Below are positions 31,625-43,096 of a DNA stretch of 47,681 bases, in pieces. The stretch covers positions 1 to 47,681 of the forward strand of contig CALMTS010000225.1 in assembly GCA_937872685.1 (NCBI GenBank), given 5' to 3'. The DNA is from an uncultured Desulfomicrobium sp. (GTDB lineage Bacteria; Desulfobacterota; Desulfovibrionia; Desulfovibrionales; Desulfomicrobiaceae). Each line of letters starts with the position of its first letter. Position 1 is the stretch's first letter. Made by a program: the position numbers and the translations under genes. The notes under the pieces were generated by a model that worked only from the letters and a program-made list of their open reading frames with translations, ran no database searches and had not been told where the DNA came from.

Positions 31625-31700
31625 TGGCTCCCCGGGACAGATTTGAACTGCCGACACGGTGGTTAACAGCCACCTGCTCTGCCAGCTGAGCTACCGGGGA
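31625..31700 (-). tRNA. tRNA-Asn (anticodon GUU), copy 2
   Basis: A 76-nt tRNA with encoded CCA (31625-31627). Same structure as copy 1, with two substitutions: one in the T arm and one in the D arm. Promoter and terminator are its own. Confidence 0.97.
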
Positions 31701-31716
31701 TCGCTTGTGAGAAGCC

Positions 31717-31746
31717 CCTTTAGGGCAAACAGTGCCGCGCTGTCAA
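31717..31746 (-). promoter_or_regulatory. Promoter of tRNA-Asn copy 2
   Basis: TTGACA (31741-31746) and TAAAGG (31717-31722) with an 18-base spacer on the minus strand. The -35 box overlaps the stop codon of the upstream GGDEF-TPR gene. Confidence 0.68.
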
Positions 31747-34193
31747 CAGCTTTGGGCGGCAGCGCGAATTTTTGTCTGCTCGGCCTCCCCGGCCTTGCCC
31801 TGCTGCTCCAGGGCCGAGATGAGAACCTCCCAGAAGGCCGGGGCCTCCGGCTTCAGGTGCACGCTCTGGCGGGCGAGGGATTCGGCGATTTCAGGATCGT
31901 CGCCGCGTTCCAGGTAGATTTTGGCCAGGAGGTGGAAGGAGTGGGCGTCCTGGGGATTGGCCGTAATGGCCTGGTGCAGGAGTTCGCGGGCCGTGTCGCG
32001 GTCGTCCCGGCGGAAGGCCAGGCGGGCCAGATAGCGGTGGGCCAGGCTGTGGGTGGACGTCTGATTCTCTCCTTCCGGCATGCCCCCGACCTGTTCGTAG
32101 AGGGCCCAGGCCCGGTCGAAGTCCCCTTCCTCCTCGGCCATGAGGCCCAGGCGGATCAGGGCGTAAATGTGGTCGGGCCTGATGGCCAGGACCTGTTCGA
32201 AGGCCTGTCGGGCCGCCTCCGGGTCGCCGTCCTTCAGGCAGGCGCAGCCGAAATTGTAGAGCGGCATGACATGGTCCGGATGGCTGGTCACGAGTTCCTG
32301 GAAGATGGCGCGGGCAGCCGCGTATTTGTTCAGGCGGGCGTAGCAGACCCCGAGGGAGTTGCGGGCCAGGAGGTTGCCCTCGTCGGCCGTAAGGGCTTTT
32401 TTGTACTCGGCGATGGCGTCGTAGACATCCCCTTGGGCGAAGAGCCGGTCCGCGCTGATGTTGAGAGAGATGGAGTCGAAGCAGGCGATCCTCTCGTCCT
32501 GCAGAAACGAGGCGTGGTCCAGGGCCTTGCGGGCGTTGTCCAGGGTGTCGGAGCGGGTGTAGTCCAGGAAGGGGTGGCCGGCGATGCCGACGGATTTTTC
32601 CAGTCCTGTGAAGCGTTCGTCCTCGAAGAGTTCGCGCACGGCCCGGGCGCATTCTGCCTGCTCCATGTCCGGCACGTGGTAGATGACGCAGTTCATGCTG
32701 TAGCGCCCGCCCAGGGCCGAGGGGCCGAAGAGGGTTTCGGCGCGGTTGGTCAGGGCCTGGAAAAACTGCTCCTCCTTCATCTGGTCCATGGGGGTGCGCT
32801 CCGCGTGGGGGGACTCAAGGCGCATGAGCACAACACAGAAGGACTTGGACTGGCCGCGCACGGTCTGCCAGGCCTGCAGGAAGTCCCGGTACGGGTAGAG
32901 CCCGGTGAGCAGGTCCTTCTGCGGGGAACGCCCGCCGGGCTGGGCCTCGCGTTGTTCCATGAGGCCCGAGTGTTCATCCAGAAGGGTCAGCTTGTCCCCC
33001 TTCTCCACAACCCAGTCCGGATCGTTCTGAACCAGGATTTCGGCGATGGCCATTTCGTCCTGCACTTCCACCAGGGAGACTTCGGCCTTGTACATGGGCG
33101 GGTAGTGCCCGAAGACCACATCGCCGCTGGCGCCGACGATGGTCTCCCGGCCGTTGAACTTGCGGGACCAGACCAGGAAGCGCTGGCCCTCGTGGGCGTC
33201 CACGCTGCGGCCGAGGTTGATGACCAGCCTGTTCATGGGCATGACCTCGAGCACGACGCCGCCCTGGGCCAGGATCTGGTTGAAGGAGTAGACCTGCCCG
33301 CGTCCTCCGGCCTTGGCCGTGTTCAGGGCCTTTTCGGCCTTTTCCAGGACGAGCCAGGCCTGCTCCGCGGGGGCCTTCTGGAACTGCGCGCCCTGGAGGT
33401 CGTGCGGATAGTTGACGAAACCGATACTGGCGGACACGGGCACGTCTTCGCGCAGGGGGGTGAAGCGCGCCGTGACCTTCGCCATTTCGGCTCCGAGGCT
33501 GGCGGCCAGTTCGCTGAGTTTCGCGCGGGAGGCCTGGGGCCAGAGCACGCCGAACGAATCGCCGTCCAGACGGCAGACGAGGGTCTGCTTGGGGCATGCT
33601 TCGCGCAGCCGTTCGGCCGCCAGCGCCAGGATCTGGTCACCGAAAAGGTGCCCGTAGTTCTCGTTGACCTGCCGGAAGCGGTCCAGGTCGAGCATGATGA
33701 GCCCGAAGCAGGCGCTGTGCCCTTGCAGGGAGTCGTCGGCCACGGCTTCGGGGCCGGGCATGATGGAACCCAGGATGCCGGATATCTCGCGCATGAGGGC
33801 CCCGTGCAGGCAGTGGCGGTTGGCCAGGCCCGTCAACGGATCGGTGATGGCAAGCTTTCTGAGGCTGAGCTGCTCCAGGCACAGGGACGCCATGACCGGC
33901 AGGTAGGGCAGGGCCTGGGACGTTTTCAGCGGGTCCACCCCGCGCGCCTCGAAGACGGCCAGCAGCCTCTCTCCGCGGATGAGGGGCAGCTGGAGCCGGT
34001 CGTCTTCCAGCACCGCTTTTCCGTGGGGATGTTCGGGATCGGGTTCGAGTTCTTCCGGGCTCGAGGCCGGAAACATGAGGCTGTAGGAGGAAAAGGACAG
34101 GAGCGCCTTGAGGGAGCTTTTGAGCAGGGGCTCGTATTCGATGATGTCTTGCCGGCGCAACGTGCCGGGAGCGATGGAACTGGCCGTGTTCAT
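31743..34193 (-). CDS. Protein with two degenerate GGDEF domains and a C-terminal TPR region
   Basis: An 816-residue soluble protein. The first GGDEF domain begins at ITDPLTGLANRHCLHG (about 116-131) and has LDLDRFRQVNENYGHLFGD. Its active-site loop is DGDSF (210-214) in place of GGDEF, so cyclase activity is doubtful. A second GGDEF-like domain starts at KDLLTGLYPYRDF and its loop reads LGGRYSMN, again non-catalytic. The last 250 residues are TPR repeats (DAIAEYKKALTADEGNLLARN; ARAIFQELVTSHPDH; ARQAFEQVLAIRPDH). It is more likely a c-di-GMP or protein-binding scaffold than an enzyme. The start at 34193 has only a weak GGGG upstream. It runs divergently from the MBL-fold gene. Confidence 0.85.
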   Translation of the reverse strand: MNTASSIAPGTLRRQDIIEYEPLLKSSLKALLSFSSYSLMFPASSPEELEPDPEHPHGKAVLEDDRLQLPLIRGERLLAVFEARGVDPLKTSQALPYLPVMASLCLEQLSLRKLAITDPLTGLANRHCLHGALMREISGILGSIMPGPEAVADDSLQGHSACFGLIMLDLDRFRQVNENYGHLFGDQILALAAERLREACPKQTLVCRLDGDSFGVLWPQASRAKLSELAASLGAEMAKVTARFTPLREDVPVSASIGFVNYPHDLQGAQFQKAPAEQAWLVLEKAEKALNTAKAGGRGQVYSFNQILAQGGVVLEVMPMNRLVINLGRSVDAHEGQRFLVWSRKFNGRETIVGASGDVVFGHYPPMYKAEVSLVEVQDEMAIAEILVQNDPDWVVEKGDKLTLLDEHSGLMEQREAQPGGRSPQKDLLTGLYPYRDFLQAWQTVRGQSKSFCVVLMRLESPHAERTPMDQMKEEQFFQALTNRAETLFGPSALGGRYSMNCVIYHVPDMEQAECARAVRELFEDERFTGLEKSVGIAGHPFLDYTRSDTLDNARKALDHASFLQDERIACFDSISLNISADRLFAQGDVYDAIAEYKKALTADEGNLLARNSLGVCYARLNKYAAARAIFQELVTSHPDHVMPLYNFGCACLKDGDPEAARQAFEQVLAIRPDHIYALIRLGLMAEEEGDFDRAWALYEQVGGMPEGENQTSTHSLAHRYLARLAFRRDDRDTARELLHQAITANPQDAHSFHLLAKIYLERGDDPEIAESLARQSVHLKPEAPAFWEVLISALEQQGKAGEAEQTKIRAAAQSC

Positions 34194-34318
34194 GATTGAC
34201 CCCAGGGTGTTTCCGAAGCCTTTGCCTCATGCCGCATCCCTTGTCCAGAAAGGAGAATTGTGTTTTGGGTAGAAGGTGGCTACATCGCGTGAAGACGCCA
34301 TTTCCTTGGGAGGAATCG

Positions 34319-34948
34319 ATGCTTCAAGTGACCGCCATGCCCCTGGGGGCCCTGGATACCAACTGCTATGTGCTGAACTCGGACCGCGAAGCCGTGGTCA
34401 TCGATCCGGGCGGGGACGCCCACGAGATACTGTCTTTTCTTGAGGCCGGAAAGCTGACGCTGGAACGTGTGCTCAACACGCACCTGCATTTCGACCACAT
34501 CCAGGGCAATGCGGACCTGGTCGCGGCCACGGGAGTGAGTGTCATGGCCAACCCCAAGGATGCCTACCTCCTGGATACGGAACTGGGAGGGGGCGGTATG
34601 TGGGGCTTTCCGCGTACGCCGCCCTTCGCCATCGAGGCGCTGGAAGAGGGTGAACTGACCCTGCTGGGCACGACCTGCCGGGTCCTGGCCACGCCTGGGC
34701 ACAGCCCGGGGAGCCTGTCCTTTTATTTCGAGTCGCTGGGGGCCGTCTTCGTCGGAGACCTGCTTTTCTACCGCTCCGTGGGCCGAACGGATTTTCCCGG
34801 CAGCTCCGAGCGGGAGCTGATGCGCTCCGTGCGCACCAAGATATTCACCCTGCCCGAAGACACCGTCGTTTATCCCGGCCACGGGCCCGAGACCACAGTG
34901 GGCCAGGAGCGGCTCAACAACCCGTTCTTCACCGAGTTCATCCGCTAG
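34319..34948 (+). CDS. MBL-fold hydrolase (glyoxalase II-like)
   Basis: A 209-residue metallo-beta-lactamase-fold enzyme. The zinc motif HLHFDH (HxHxDH) lies in NTHLHFDHIQGN, near residue 57. A third ligand His is in ATPGHSPGS, a metal-bridging Asp in FVGDLLFYRSVGRTDFPG, and the last His in YPGHGPETTVGQE. This is the order of YcbL-like type II glyoxalases and related persulfide hydrolases. The start at 34319 is preceded by GGGAGGAATCG, and the frame from 34196 is unsupported. It is the first gene of the unit containing the selenocysteine ORF, 10 bases before that gene. Confidence 0.88.
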   Translation: MLQVTAMPLGALDTNCYVLNSDREAVVIDPGGDAHEILSFLEAGKLTLERVLNTHLHFDHIQGNADLVAATGVSVMANPKDAYLLDTELGGGGMWGFPRTPPFAIEALEEGELTLLGTTCRVLATPGHSPGSLSFYFESLGAVFVGDLLFYRSVGRTDFPGSSERELMRSVRTKIFTLPEDTVVYPGHGPETTVGQERLNNPFFTEFIR

Positions 34949-34958
34949 GAGTAATGCC

Positions 34959-35186
34959 ATGATCCCCGAAGGCGAACACGATTTCCGGGACAAGTGCTGA
35001 CACGTGGGTGTGGACGCCAGTTGGCAGCTCCGTTTCAGCCGCAAAGACCGGCAGGTTTTCTGGGTCAAGCCGGGCGTGGTGCCCCAGCTTGAAAACGCGC
35101 TCTACGTCGAAACCGATTGGACCCTGACCACGCAGGAGGTCGGAGAGTTCGTGCGGGCGGAATTCGTCCGCAAACGCCGCTCATGA
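34959..35186 (+). CDS. Probable small selenoprotein: 75 residues with an in-frame UGA (Sec14) next to Cys13
   Basis: The ATG at 34959 has an excellent ribosome site (AGGAG, eight bases upstream) ten bases after the MBL gene. Thirteen codons (MIPEGEHDFRDKC) lead to TGA at 34998-35000. The same frame then runs 61 more codons to 35186 with good coding character (ASWQLRFSRKDRQVFWVKPG; ENALYVETDWTLTTQEVGEF). Read-through gives a Cys13-Sec14 pair. A SECIS-like hairpin directly follows the UGA. The stop overlaps the ATG of the flavoprotein gene (ATGA), as expected only if translation passes the UGA. The alternative, a start at GTG 35004, has no ribosome site and would leave the ATG unexplained. No known family is recognised. 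Other readings are a nonsense mutation or a sequencing error. Confidence 0.7.
35010..35033 (+). promoter_or_regulatory. Candidate bacterial SECIS hairpin behind the UGA
   Basis: Starting 10 bases after the TGA, GTGGA pairs with TCCGT (two G-U pairs), an internal loop follows, then GCC/GGC closes the loop AGTT (35019-35022). The loop begins 18 bases after the TGA and has G in its first two positions, as the bacterial SECIS pattern asks. Pairing is by eye. Confidence 0.45.
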
Positions 35187-35746
35187 ACATACCGGTCATC
35201 ATGTCCCTGAGCCCCAGAGGGGGCGGCAACAGCGATCAGGCCGCGGATCTTTTCGCGCGGACCCTCCGTGGGGAAAGCCGGAGCCTGCGCCTGCGGGACC
35301 ACCATGTCGAGCCTTGCACCGGTTGCGGAGCCTGCGCCGGGGAAGGCGTCTGCCGCATGAGTGGGGAGGACGCGGCCGAAGACCTCTTTGCACAGCTCGA
35401 CCTCGCCTCGGGGCTGGTGCTGGCCGCGCCCGTCTACTTCTATCATCTTCCGAGCCAGGCCAAGGCCTGGATCGACCGCGCCCAGTCCAGATATCTGGCG
35501 AGGCTTGGGGGCCATGCCGCGGCGGGGTCCGTACGGCCGGCTTACATCATCCTGGTGGCCGGGCGTACGCGGGGTGAAAACCTCTTTGCAGGCATCCTGC
35601 CGACATTGCGGTATTTTCTGGAGGCCCTGGATTTTCGCATCGAGGATACGGCGCTCCTGCGCGGGCTGGACGGACCCGGGGATTTCGCGCGGGACCGTGA
35701 GGCCATGGATGCCGTGCGCCGTCTGGCCGGGAGGAGCGGATGGTAG
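35183..35746 (+). CDS. Iron-sulfur flavoprotein (NADPH-dependent FMN reductase-like, flavodoxin fold)
   Basis: A 187-residue flavodoxin-fold protein. The FMN phosphate loop is SLSPRGGGNSDQAADLF (8-24). A compact cysteine set C45-x2-C48-x2-C51-x5-C57 (CTGCGACAGEGVC) follows, as in archaeal and clostridial iron-sulfur flavoproteins that bind one [4Fe-4S] cluster. APVYFYHLPSQAKAWIDR is the typical second flavin-contacting segment. It would pass electrons between ferredoxin-type donors and an unknown acceptor. The ATG at 35183 overlaps the stop of the selenocysteine gene, and the 3' end overlaps comF. That makes the small Sec protein a possible redox partner. Confidence 0.85.
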   Translation: MNIPVIMSLSPRGGGNSDQAADLFARTLRGESRSLRLRDHHVEPCTGCGACAGEGVCRMSGEDAAEDLFAQLDLASGLVLAAPVYFYHLPSQAKAWIDRAQSRYLARLGGHAAAGSVRPAYIILVAGRTRGENLFAGILPTLRYFLEALDFRIEDTALLRGLDGPGDFARDREAMDAVRRLAGRSGW

Positions 35747-36474
35747 GCGGGTTCCGCGTGGCGGCTGGGCGTTTTCTCGACGCGTTGGCCTGTCTCGCCG
35801 GCCGGCGTTGCCAGCTTTGCGATGCGGTGCTGGCCGACTCCCGGCATTTTCCCCTCTGTCCGGATTGCGCTGGCCGCCTGGCTCCTCGCCGGGGCGGGTA
35901 TTGTCCGGAGTGCGGAATCTGCTACGCCGACCCGACGGCGCCAGTCTATCCGTGCCTGGCGTGCCGCATGTCCCCTCCGCCCTGGTCGGCCCTGGCCTTT
36001 CAAGGCCCCTATGACGGAGCCCTCAAGGAGTTGGTTCACCGCCACAAGTTCGGCCACGAGCATGGCCTCGGCCGTCTGCTGGCCTTTCTGGCCGGGCAGG
36101 CCTGGGCATTGCGCGGCCTGCCCCGTCCGGACCGTATCGTGCCCGTGCCCATGCTGCCCGCCCTGGTCCTGCGCCGCGGGTTCAACCAGAGCGCGGAGCT
36201 GGCCCGGATGCTCGGCTCGTTCATGTCCCGCGCGCCCCTCCTGGACGGACTGCGCAAGGTCCGCGACACCCGAACCCAGTCGAGCCTGGGGCGGGCCGCC
36301 CGGCGCTCCAATGTTTCCGGAGCCTTTGCCGCGTCTTCCGGGGTGCAGGGGCTGCACATCCTCATCGTCGACGACGTCATGACCACGGGCGCCACCCTGG
36401 CGGAGTGCACCCGCGCCTGCCTTGCGGCCGGCGCTTCCCGTGTGGATGTCTTCGCGTTGGCCAGGGCCTTATGA
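35740..36474 (+). CDS. ComF-family phosphoribosyltransferase-like protein
   Basis: A 244-residue ComF/GntX-like protein. The N-terminus holds zinc-finger cysteines (CQLC, CPDC, CPECG, CLAC). The C-terminal phosphoribosyltransferase domain has the PRPP-binding signature [14 protein letters not shown]. Family members take part in natural competence in some bacteria, but in most species the role is unknown. The ATG at 35740 overlaps the flavoprotein gene by seven bases, and its stop overlaps the histidine kinase start by four (ATGA). Confidence 0.87.
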   Translation: MVGGFRVAAGRFLDALACLAGRRCQLCDAVLADSRHFPLCPDCAGRLAPRRGGYCPECGICYADPTAPVYPCLACRMSPPPWSALAFQGPYDGALKELVHRHKFGHEHGLGRLLAFLAGQAWALRGLPRPDRIVPVPMLPALVLRRGFNQSAELARMLGSFMSRAPLLDGLRKVRDTRTQSSLGRAARRSNVSGAFAASSGVQGLHILIVDDVMTTGATLAECTRACLAAGASRVDVFALARAL

Positions 36475-39074
36475 AGAGTTCGTTCCTCCTCCGTTGGGGT
36501 CACCCCGATCAGCGACGCCTGCTCATCATGCTGGCCTGCATGGTGCTGGGCGTCCTCGTCCTGTTGGGCCTCGAGACCTATCGCCTGCAGAACATTGACG
36601 AGCATCAGGCGCAGATGCGGACGGAGCAGACGTATCTGCAACTGGTGCAGGACATGCGCTTCGACCTGGCCGGAGCACGTCTGAGTCTGTCCCGGCTGGA
36701 CCAGATGCCCGACGGCCAGGCCGCCGAGTCCCTGCTGGCCGAGGCCGAGCTTCGGCTGATGCGGGCCAAGAGCCGGCTGGTCATCATGCACCAGGGCGGG
36801 CAATTGCGCCTGGATGGCGAGGCTTCACCGCCCCTTGCCCTGTCGAAGCCCATGCCTCCGGGGCTTCTGGCCATGGCCTCGAAGCTCGTGCCCGTGGTTC
36901 AGGAGATTCTGGATACGAGCACTTTCATGGCCCACGGCATTCGTCAGGGAGGGGACGGGACAAGCGTGCTGGCCGCAAGGGCCAGGGGCGAGGGACTTTT
37001 CGCCCAGGCCGAGGCCTCCGCCCTGATCCTGGCGCAGACCATCGGCGACAGGATTTCAGAACATATCGACGGCCAGCAGGCCAGCGCACATAAGATCATG
37101 CTGGCCCGGCTCGTCCTGGGAGCGGTGCTGCTGATCGCCATGGTCGCTCTGTGCCTGCGCAGCATGGCCGCCGTAGGGGGGCTCCTGGATGCACGGGCCC
37201 GGGACGCGGAGGCTGTCATCGAAGCCAACGCCGGCATGGAACGAATTCTGGAGGCCCTCCCCGTTGGCATCGCGATTCTCGGGCAAGATCGTATCATCCA
37301 GCGCGTCAACCTCGCCGCGACCAACCTTCTCGACATCGAACCGGGCTGGTTCTTCGAACGCCGCATCCCCTGGGACATGTTCTGCGAGGAAACGCAGACG
37401 CCGGACCACGGCTCGCGAATCGAGTTCGAGCATGAAGTCCGGATGCACGCCATGCAGGGTCGGACCCTTGATGTGATCAAGAGTTCGATCCCGGTCATCC
37501 TCAAGGGGGAGACGCTGATCCTCGAAGTCTTCATGGATGTCACGCAGCGCAAGCAGGCCGAAAGGGAGCTTTTGCAGGAAAAATCGCGCCTCGAATCGCT
37601 GCTTGCCGGGATTGATGAAGGCGTTGCACTGACCGACGAGGGCGGTGCCGTGCTCGAGGTCAACGAGAGTCTTTGCCGCATCCTCGGCCTGGGCAAGGAA
37701 CGGCTGCTCGGCGCCAGGGTCTGGGAGCTTTTCCCCGGGGGCGTCCTCGAGGCCGAGCTGGCCGACGGGCTGCGCAGCCTCGAACGGGACCCCGGTTCGC
37801 GCATCCGGGAGATTCATCTCGAATCATTCAGGGATATGGCCCTGGTGGTGCGCATGCAGCCCGTGCTGGGCGAGGATGTCTTCGGGGGCATGATCGTCAG
37901 CGTCATCGAAGTGACGGAGATTGTCGACGCCCGGCGACGGGCCGAGGCGGCCTCACAAGCCAAGAGCATGTTCCTGGCCAATATGAGCCACGAGATTCGC
38001 ACGCCCATGAACGCCATCGTCGGCCACGGGGAGTTGCTCTCCCACACCGCCCTTGACCCAGGTCAGACCGAGTGCGTGCAGAGCATCCGGGTTTGCGCCG
38101 AGAGCCTGCTGGTCATCATCAACGACATTCTGGATTTTTCGAAGATAGAGGCGGGCATGTTGCGCATCGTGCCGGAAGACGTGGATCTGCCGGCCATGCT
38201 CGCGCGCCTGCAGGCAATGTTCAGCGAGCAGGCGTTGAAGAAGGGGCTGGAGTTGCGGGTGACCACCACCGGATTGCCGAAGATCGTGCGCACCGATCCG
38301 GGGCGGTTGATACAGGTGCTGGTCAATCTCGTCGGCAACGCCGTGAAATTCACCGAGCACGGAAGCGTGGAGTTGACGGTCAACGCCGGGGAGGTCCGGG
38401 GCGGGCAGTCGAGCGTGTACTTCTTTGTGCGCGACACGGGCATAGGCATTTCCGCCGACCGCCAGCAGGACATCTTCACCTCCTTCGAGCAGGCCGACGG
38501 CTCCCTGACAAGACAGTACGGGGGGACGGGGCTCGGCCTGACCATCGCCAACAATCTGGTCCGTCTCCTTGGCGGAAAGGGGATTACCGTGCACAGCATG
38601 CCCGGTCAGGGCAGCACTTTCTCCTTTTCCATCCCGCTGGAGGTGCCGGCGAACGCCGCCTCGCTTCCGCAGGACGAGACGCGCGAGGAGGGCAGGGACC
38701 GGTCCTTTGCGGGCGTACGGGTGCTGGCCGTGGAGGACAATGCCTTCAACCGTGGGCTACTCAAGAAAATGCTCGGCGCCCTGGGGGTGGGTGCGGTGGT
38801 CATGGCCGAAAACGGGCAGCAGGCGGTGGACGCCATGGCTGCCGGACAGGCCTTCGACATCATTCTGATGGACATCCAGATGCCGGTCCTGGACGGCCTG
38901 GATGCGACTCGCGCCATCCGGGCCATGGGACATGATCTCCCCATCATCGCCCTGACCGCCCATGTTCTGGAGTCGGACCAGCGCAAGAGCCTGGATGCGG
39001 GAATGAACGGGCACCTGCCCAAGCCCTACAGCCTGCGGGATCTGGTGGAAACGCTCGGGAAGTGGTGCGCGTAA
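36471..39074 (+). CDS. Hybrid sensor histidine kinase (periplasmic sensor, two PAS, HisKA, HATPase, receiver)
   Basis: An 867-residue inner-membrane sensor. One membrane helix lies at about residues 15-40 and a second near 205-230, enclosing a periplasmic region of about 160 residues. Two PAS-like domains follow, from [16 protein letters not shown] and from [16 protein letters not shown]. The HisKA domain has the phosphorylated His507 in SHEIRTP. The ATPase domain shows the N box [14 protein letters not shown] and G boxes DTGIGIS and GGTGLGLTI. The C-terminal receiver has its phospho-acceptor Asp801 in [11 protein letters not shown]. No separate response regulator gene is beside it. The input signal is unknown. 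Confidence 0.93.
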   Translation: MKSSFLLRWGHPDQRRLLIMLACMVLGVLVLLGLETYRLQNIDEHQAQMRTEQTYLQLVQDMRFDLAGARLSLSRLDQMPDGQAAESLLAEAELRLMRAKSRLVIMHQGGQLRLDGEASPPLALSKPMPPGLLAMASKLVPVVQEILDTSTFMAHGIRQGGDGTSVLAARARGEGLFAQAEASALILAQTIGDRISEHIDGQQASAHKIMLARLVLGAVLLIAMVALCLRSMAAVGGLLDARARDAEAVIEANAGMERILEALPVGIAILGQDRIIQRVNLAATNLLDIEPGWFFERRIPWDMFCEETQTPDHGSRIEFEHEVRMHAMQGRTLDVIKSSIPVILKGETLILEVFMDVTQRKQAERELLQEKSRLESLLAGIDEGVALTDEGGAVLEVNESLCRILGLGKERLLGARVWELFPGGVLEAELADGLRSLERDPGSRIREIHLESFRDMALVVRMQPVLGEDVFGGMIVSVIEVTEIVDARRRAEAASQAKSMFLANMSHEIRTPMNAIVGHGELLSHTALDPGQTECVQSIRVCAESLLVIINDILDFSKIEAGMLRIVPEDVDLPAMLARLQAMFSEQALKKGLELRVTTTGLPKIVRTDPGRLIQVLVNLVGNAVKFTEHGSVELTVNAGEVRGGQSSVYFFVRDTGIGISADRQQDIFTSFEQADGSLTRQYGGTGLGLTIANNLVRLLGGKGITVHSMPGQGSTFSFSIPLEVPANAASLPQDETREEGRDRSFAGVRVLAVEDNAFNRGLLKKMLGALGVGAVVMAENGQQAVDAMAAGQAFDIILMDIQMPVLDGLDATRAIRAMGHDLPIIALTAHVLESDQRKSLDAGMNGHLPKPYSLRDLVETLGKWCA

Positions 39075-39093
39075 CGCATCTGCGGATTTTAGG

Positions 39094-39122
39094 TTGACGG
39101 CCCACGCGTTTCGTTTTATTTG
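39094..39122 (+). promoter_or_regulatory. Possible promoter of rplU-rpmA
   Basis: TTGACG (39094-39099), 17-base spacer, TATTTG (39117-39122). It leaves a leader of about 110 bases before rplU, long enough for autoregulation by L21, though no structure was proven. Confidence 0.45.
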
Positions 39123-39236
39123 CATCGTCCCTCTCGACGGCTGCTCTGCTCCGGGCGGCTTTGTAACGTGATGAAAGTCTTGACGGGGTTTTCCAGAAAA
39201 GGTAGCCACGTCGTTCAATATTTTGGAGGTCGCAAG

Positions 39237-39548
39237 ATGTTTGCAATCGTTGAAACGGGCGGAAAGCAGTTCCGTGTGGAAGAAGGCCGCAGTCTGAAGG
39301 TTGCCAAGATGGACGTGCAGGCCGGTTCGGAGATCACTCTGGACAAGATCCTGCTGGTCGGAACCGGCGCCGACGTCAAGATCGGCCAGCCCTTCGTCGA
39401 CGGCGCAGCCGTGCAGTGCGAAGTGGTTGATCACGGACGTGACAAGAAGATCATTATTTTCAAGAAAAAACGCCGCAAGGATTATCGTAGAACACAGGGT
39501 CACCGTCAGGATTTCACCACCCTGAAAGTGAAATCCATTCAGGCCTAG
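39237..39548 (+). CDS. rplU: 50S ribosomal protein L21
   Basis: A 103-residue ribosomal protein that binds 23S rRNA. It starts MFAIVETGGKQFRVEEG and has the signature KIIIFKKKRRKDYRRTQGHRQ near the C-terminus. GGAGG lies just before the ATG at 39237; the frame starting at 39120 is too long. It is followed by rpmA after 18 bases, the usual pair. Confidence 0.98.
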   Translation: MFAIVETGGKQFRVEEGRSLKVAKMDVQAGSEITLDKILLVGTGADVKIGQPFVDGAAVQCEVVDHGRDKKIIIFKKKRRKDYRRTQGHRQDFTTLKVKSIQA

Positions 39549-39566
39549 TGTCGTCGGGAGGAAAAC

Positions 39567-42106
<2,540 letters not shown>

Positions 42107-42110
<4 letters not shown>

Positions 42111-43096
42111 CTTCCGAGGGTCTGGATTTTCGCCTCGTCCAGGCAGATGGTCAGACGGCTTCCGGCCGGCAATGGCGAGTCCAGCCGGAAAACGAGCTCC
42201 GCACCCAGAATCTCGACACGCGTCTGATAGTGCTGGCCGCGAAAAACGTTTTCGCAGACCCGCGCGTCCAGGCAGATATTCTTCCCCCCTTCCGCACAGG
42301 CCGCGTCAGGTCTGATCAGAAAAATTCCGCTTCGTCCCGTCCGCGCGCAGAGTTTTGCGTGCAACTCCCCTTCGCGAATCACGTTTCCTAGCCCGATGAA
42401 GCTCGCCACGGCTGCGTTTGCCGGCCGCGCGTACAATGCGGCCGGCGTGTCGCATTGCAGGATGCGTCCTCTGTCGAGGACCGCCACGCGATCGGCCATG
42501 GCGAAGGCCTCGCTCTGGTCGTGGGTGACCAGAATGGCGGGAATCCCTACTTTCTTGATGATATTGCGGATTTCAAGTCCCAGGTGGTCGCGCAGGGCCC
42601 GGTCCAAGGCCGCCAGGGGTTCGTCGAGCATGAGCAGGCGCGGGGACGGGGCCAGGCTTCGCGCCAGGGCGACGCGCTGCCTCTCGCCGCCGGAGAGTTC
42701 CGTCACGGCCCGTTCGGCGAAGCCCGCAAGGTTGACCAGTTCGAGCAGCGCGTCCACGCGCTTGTCGATTTCCTTCTTTCCCAGACGCTGCAAGGTCAGG
42801 CCGTAAGCGATGTTTTCCCGCACGTTCAGATGCGGGAACAGGGCGTAATCCTGGAACATGAGGCCGAAGTGGCGACGATGCGCGGGAACGCGTTTCATGT
42901 CCGAGCCGGCGAAGAGGATGTCTCCCGCGTCGGGTGTTTCCAGGCCGGCTATGATGCGCAGCAGGGTCGTTTTCCCGCAACCGCTGGGGCCGAGGAGTGC
43001 AAGAATCTCGGACTCGTCGACGTTCAGATCGATGCCATGCAGGGCGACGTGTCCGTCGAAGGCCTTGGAGATGCCGCGGGCGTGAAGCAAGGCCAT
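42107..43096 (-). CDS. thiQ: Thiamine ABC transporter ATP-binding protein with C-terminal TOBE-like domain
   Basis: A 329-residue ATPase of the importer. Walker A GPSGCGKTT, signature LSGGERQR and Walker B LLMLDEPLAALD are all visible. It is about 100 residues longer than enterobacterial ThiQ; the extra C-terminal part (after GLGNVIREGELHAKL) resembles the TOBE domain of ferric and polyamine import ATPases. Specificity is inferred from the TPP riboswitch and ThiB. The start at 43096 overlaps the thiP stop by one base (TGATG). Confidence 0.87.

Noticed and set aside
31659-34199. An 846-codon plus-strand frame opposite the GGDEF-TPR gene
   Set aside because: Antisense shadow that also runs through the tRNA-Asn copy; no recognisable domains.
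35004-35186. A 60-residue ORF starting with GTG as the complete gene
   Set aside because: No ribosome site precedes the GTG, and the upstream ATG with a strong site is in the same frame through the TGA; a selenocysteine reading explains more.
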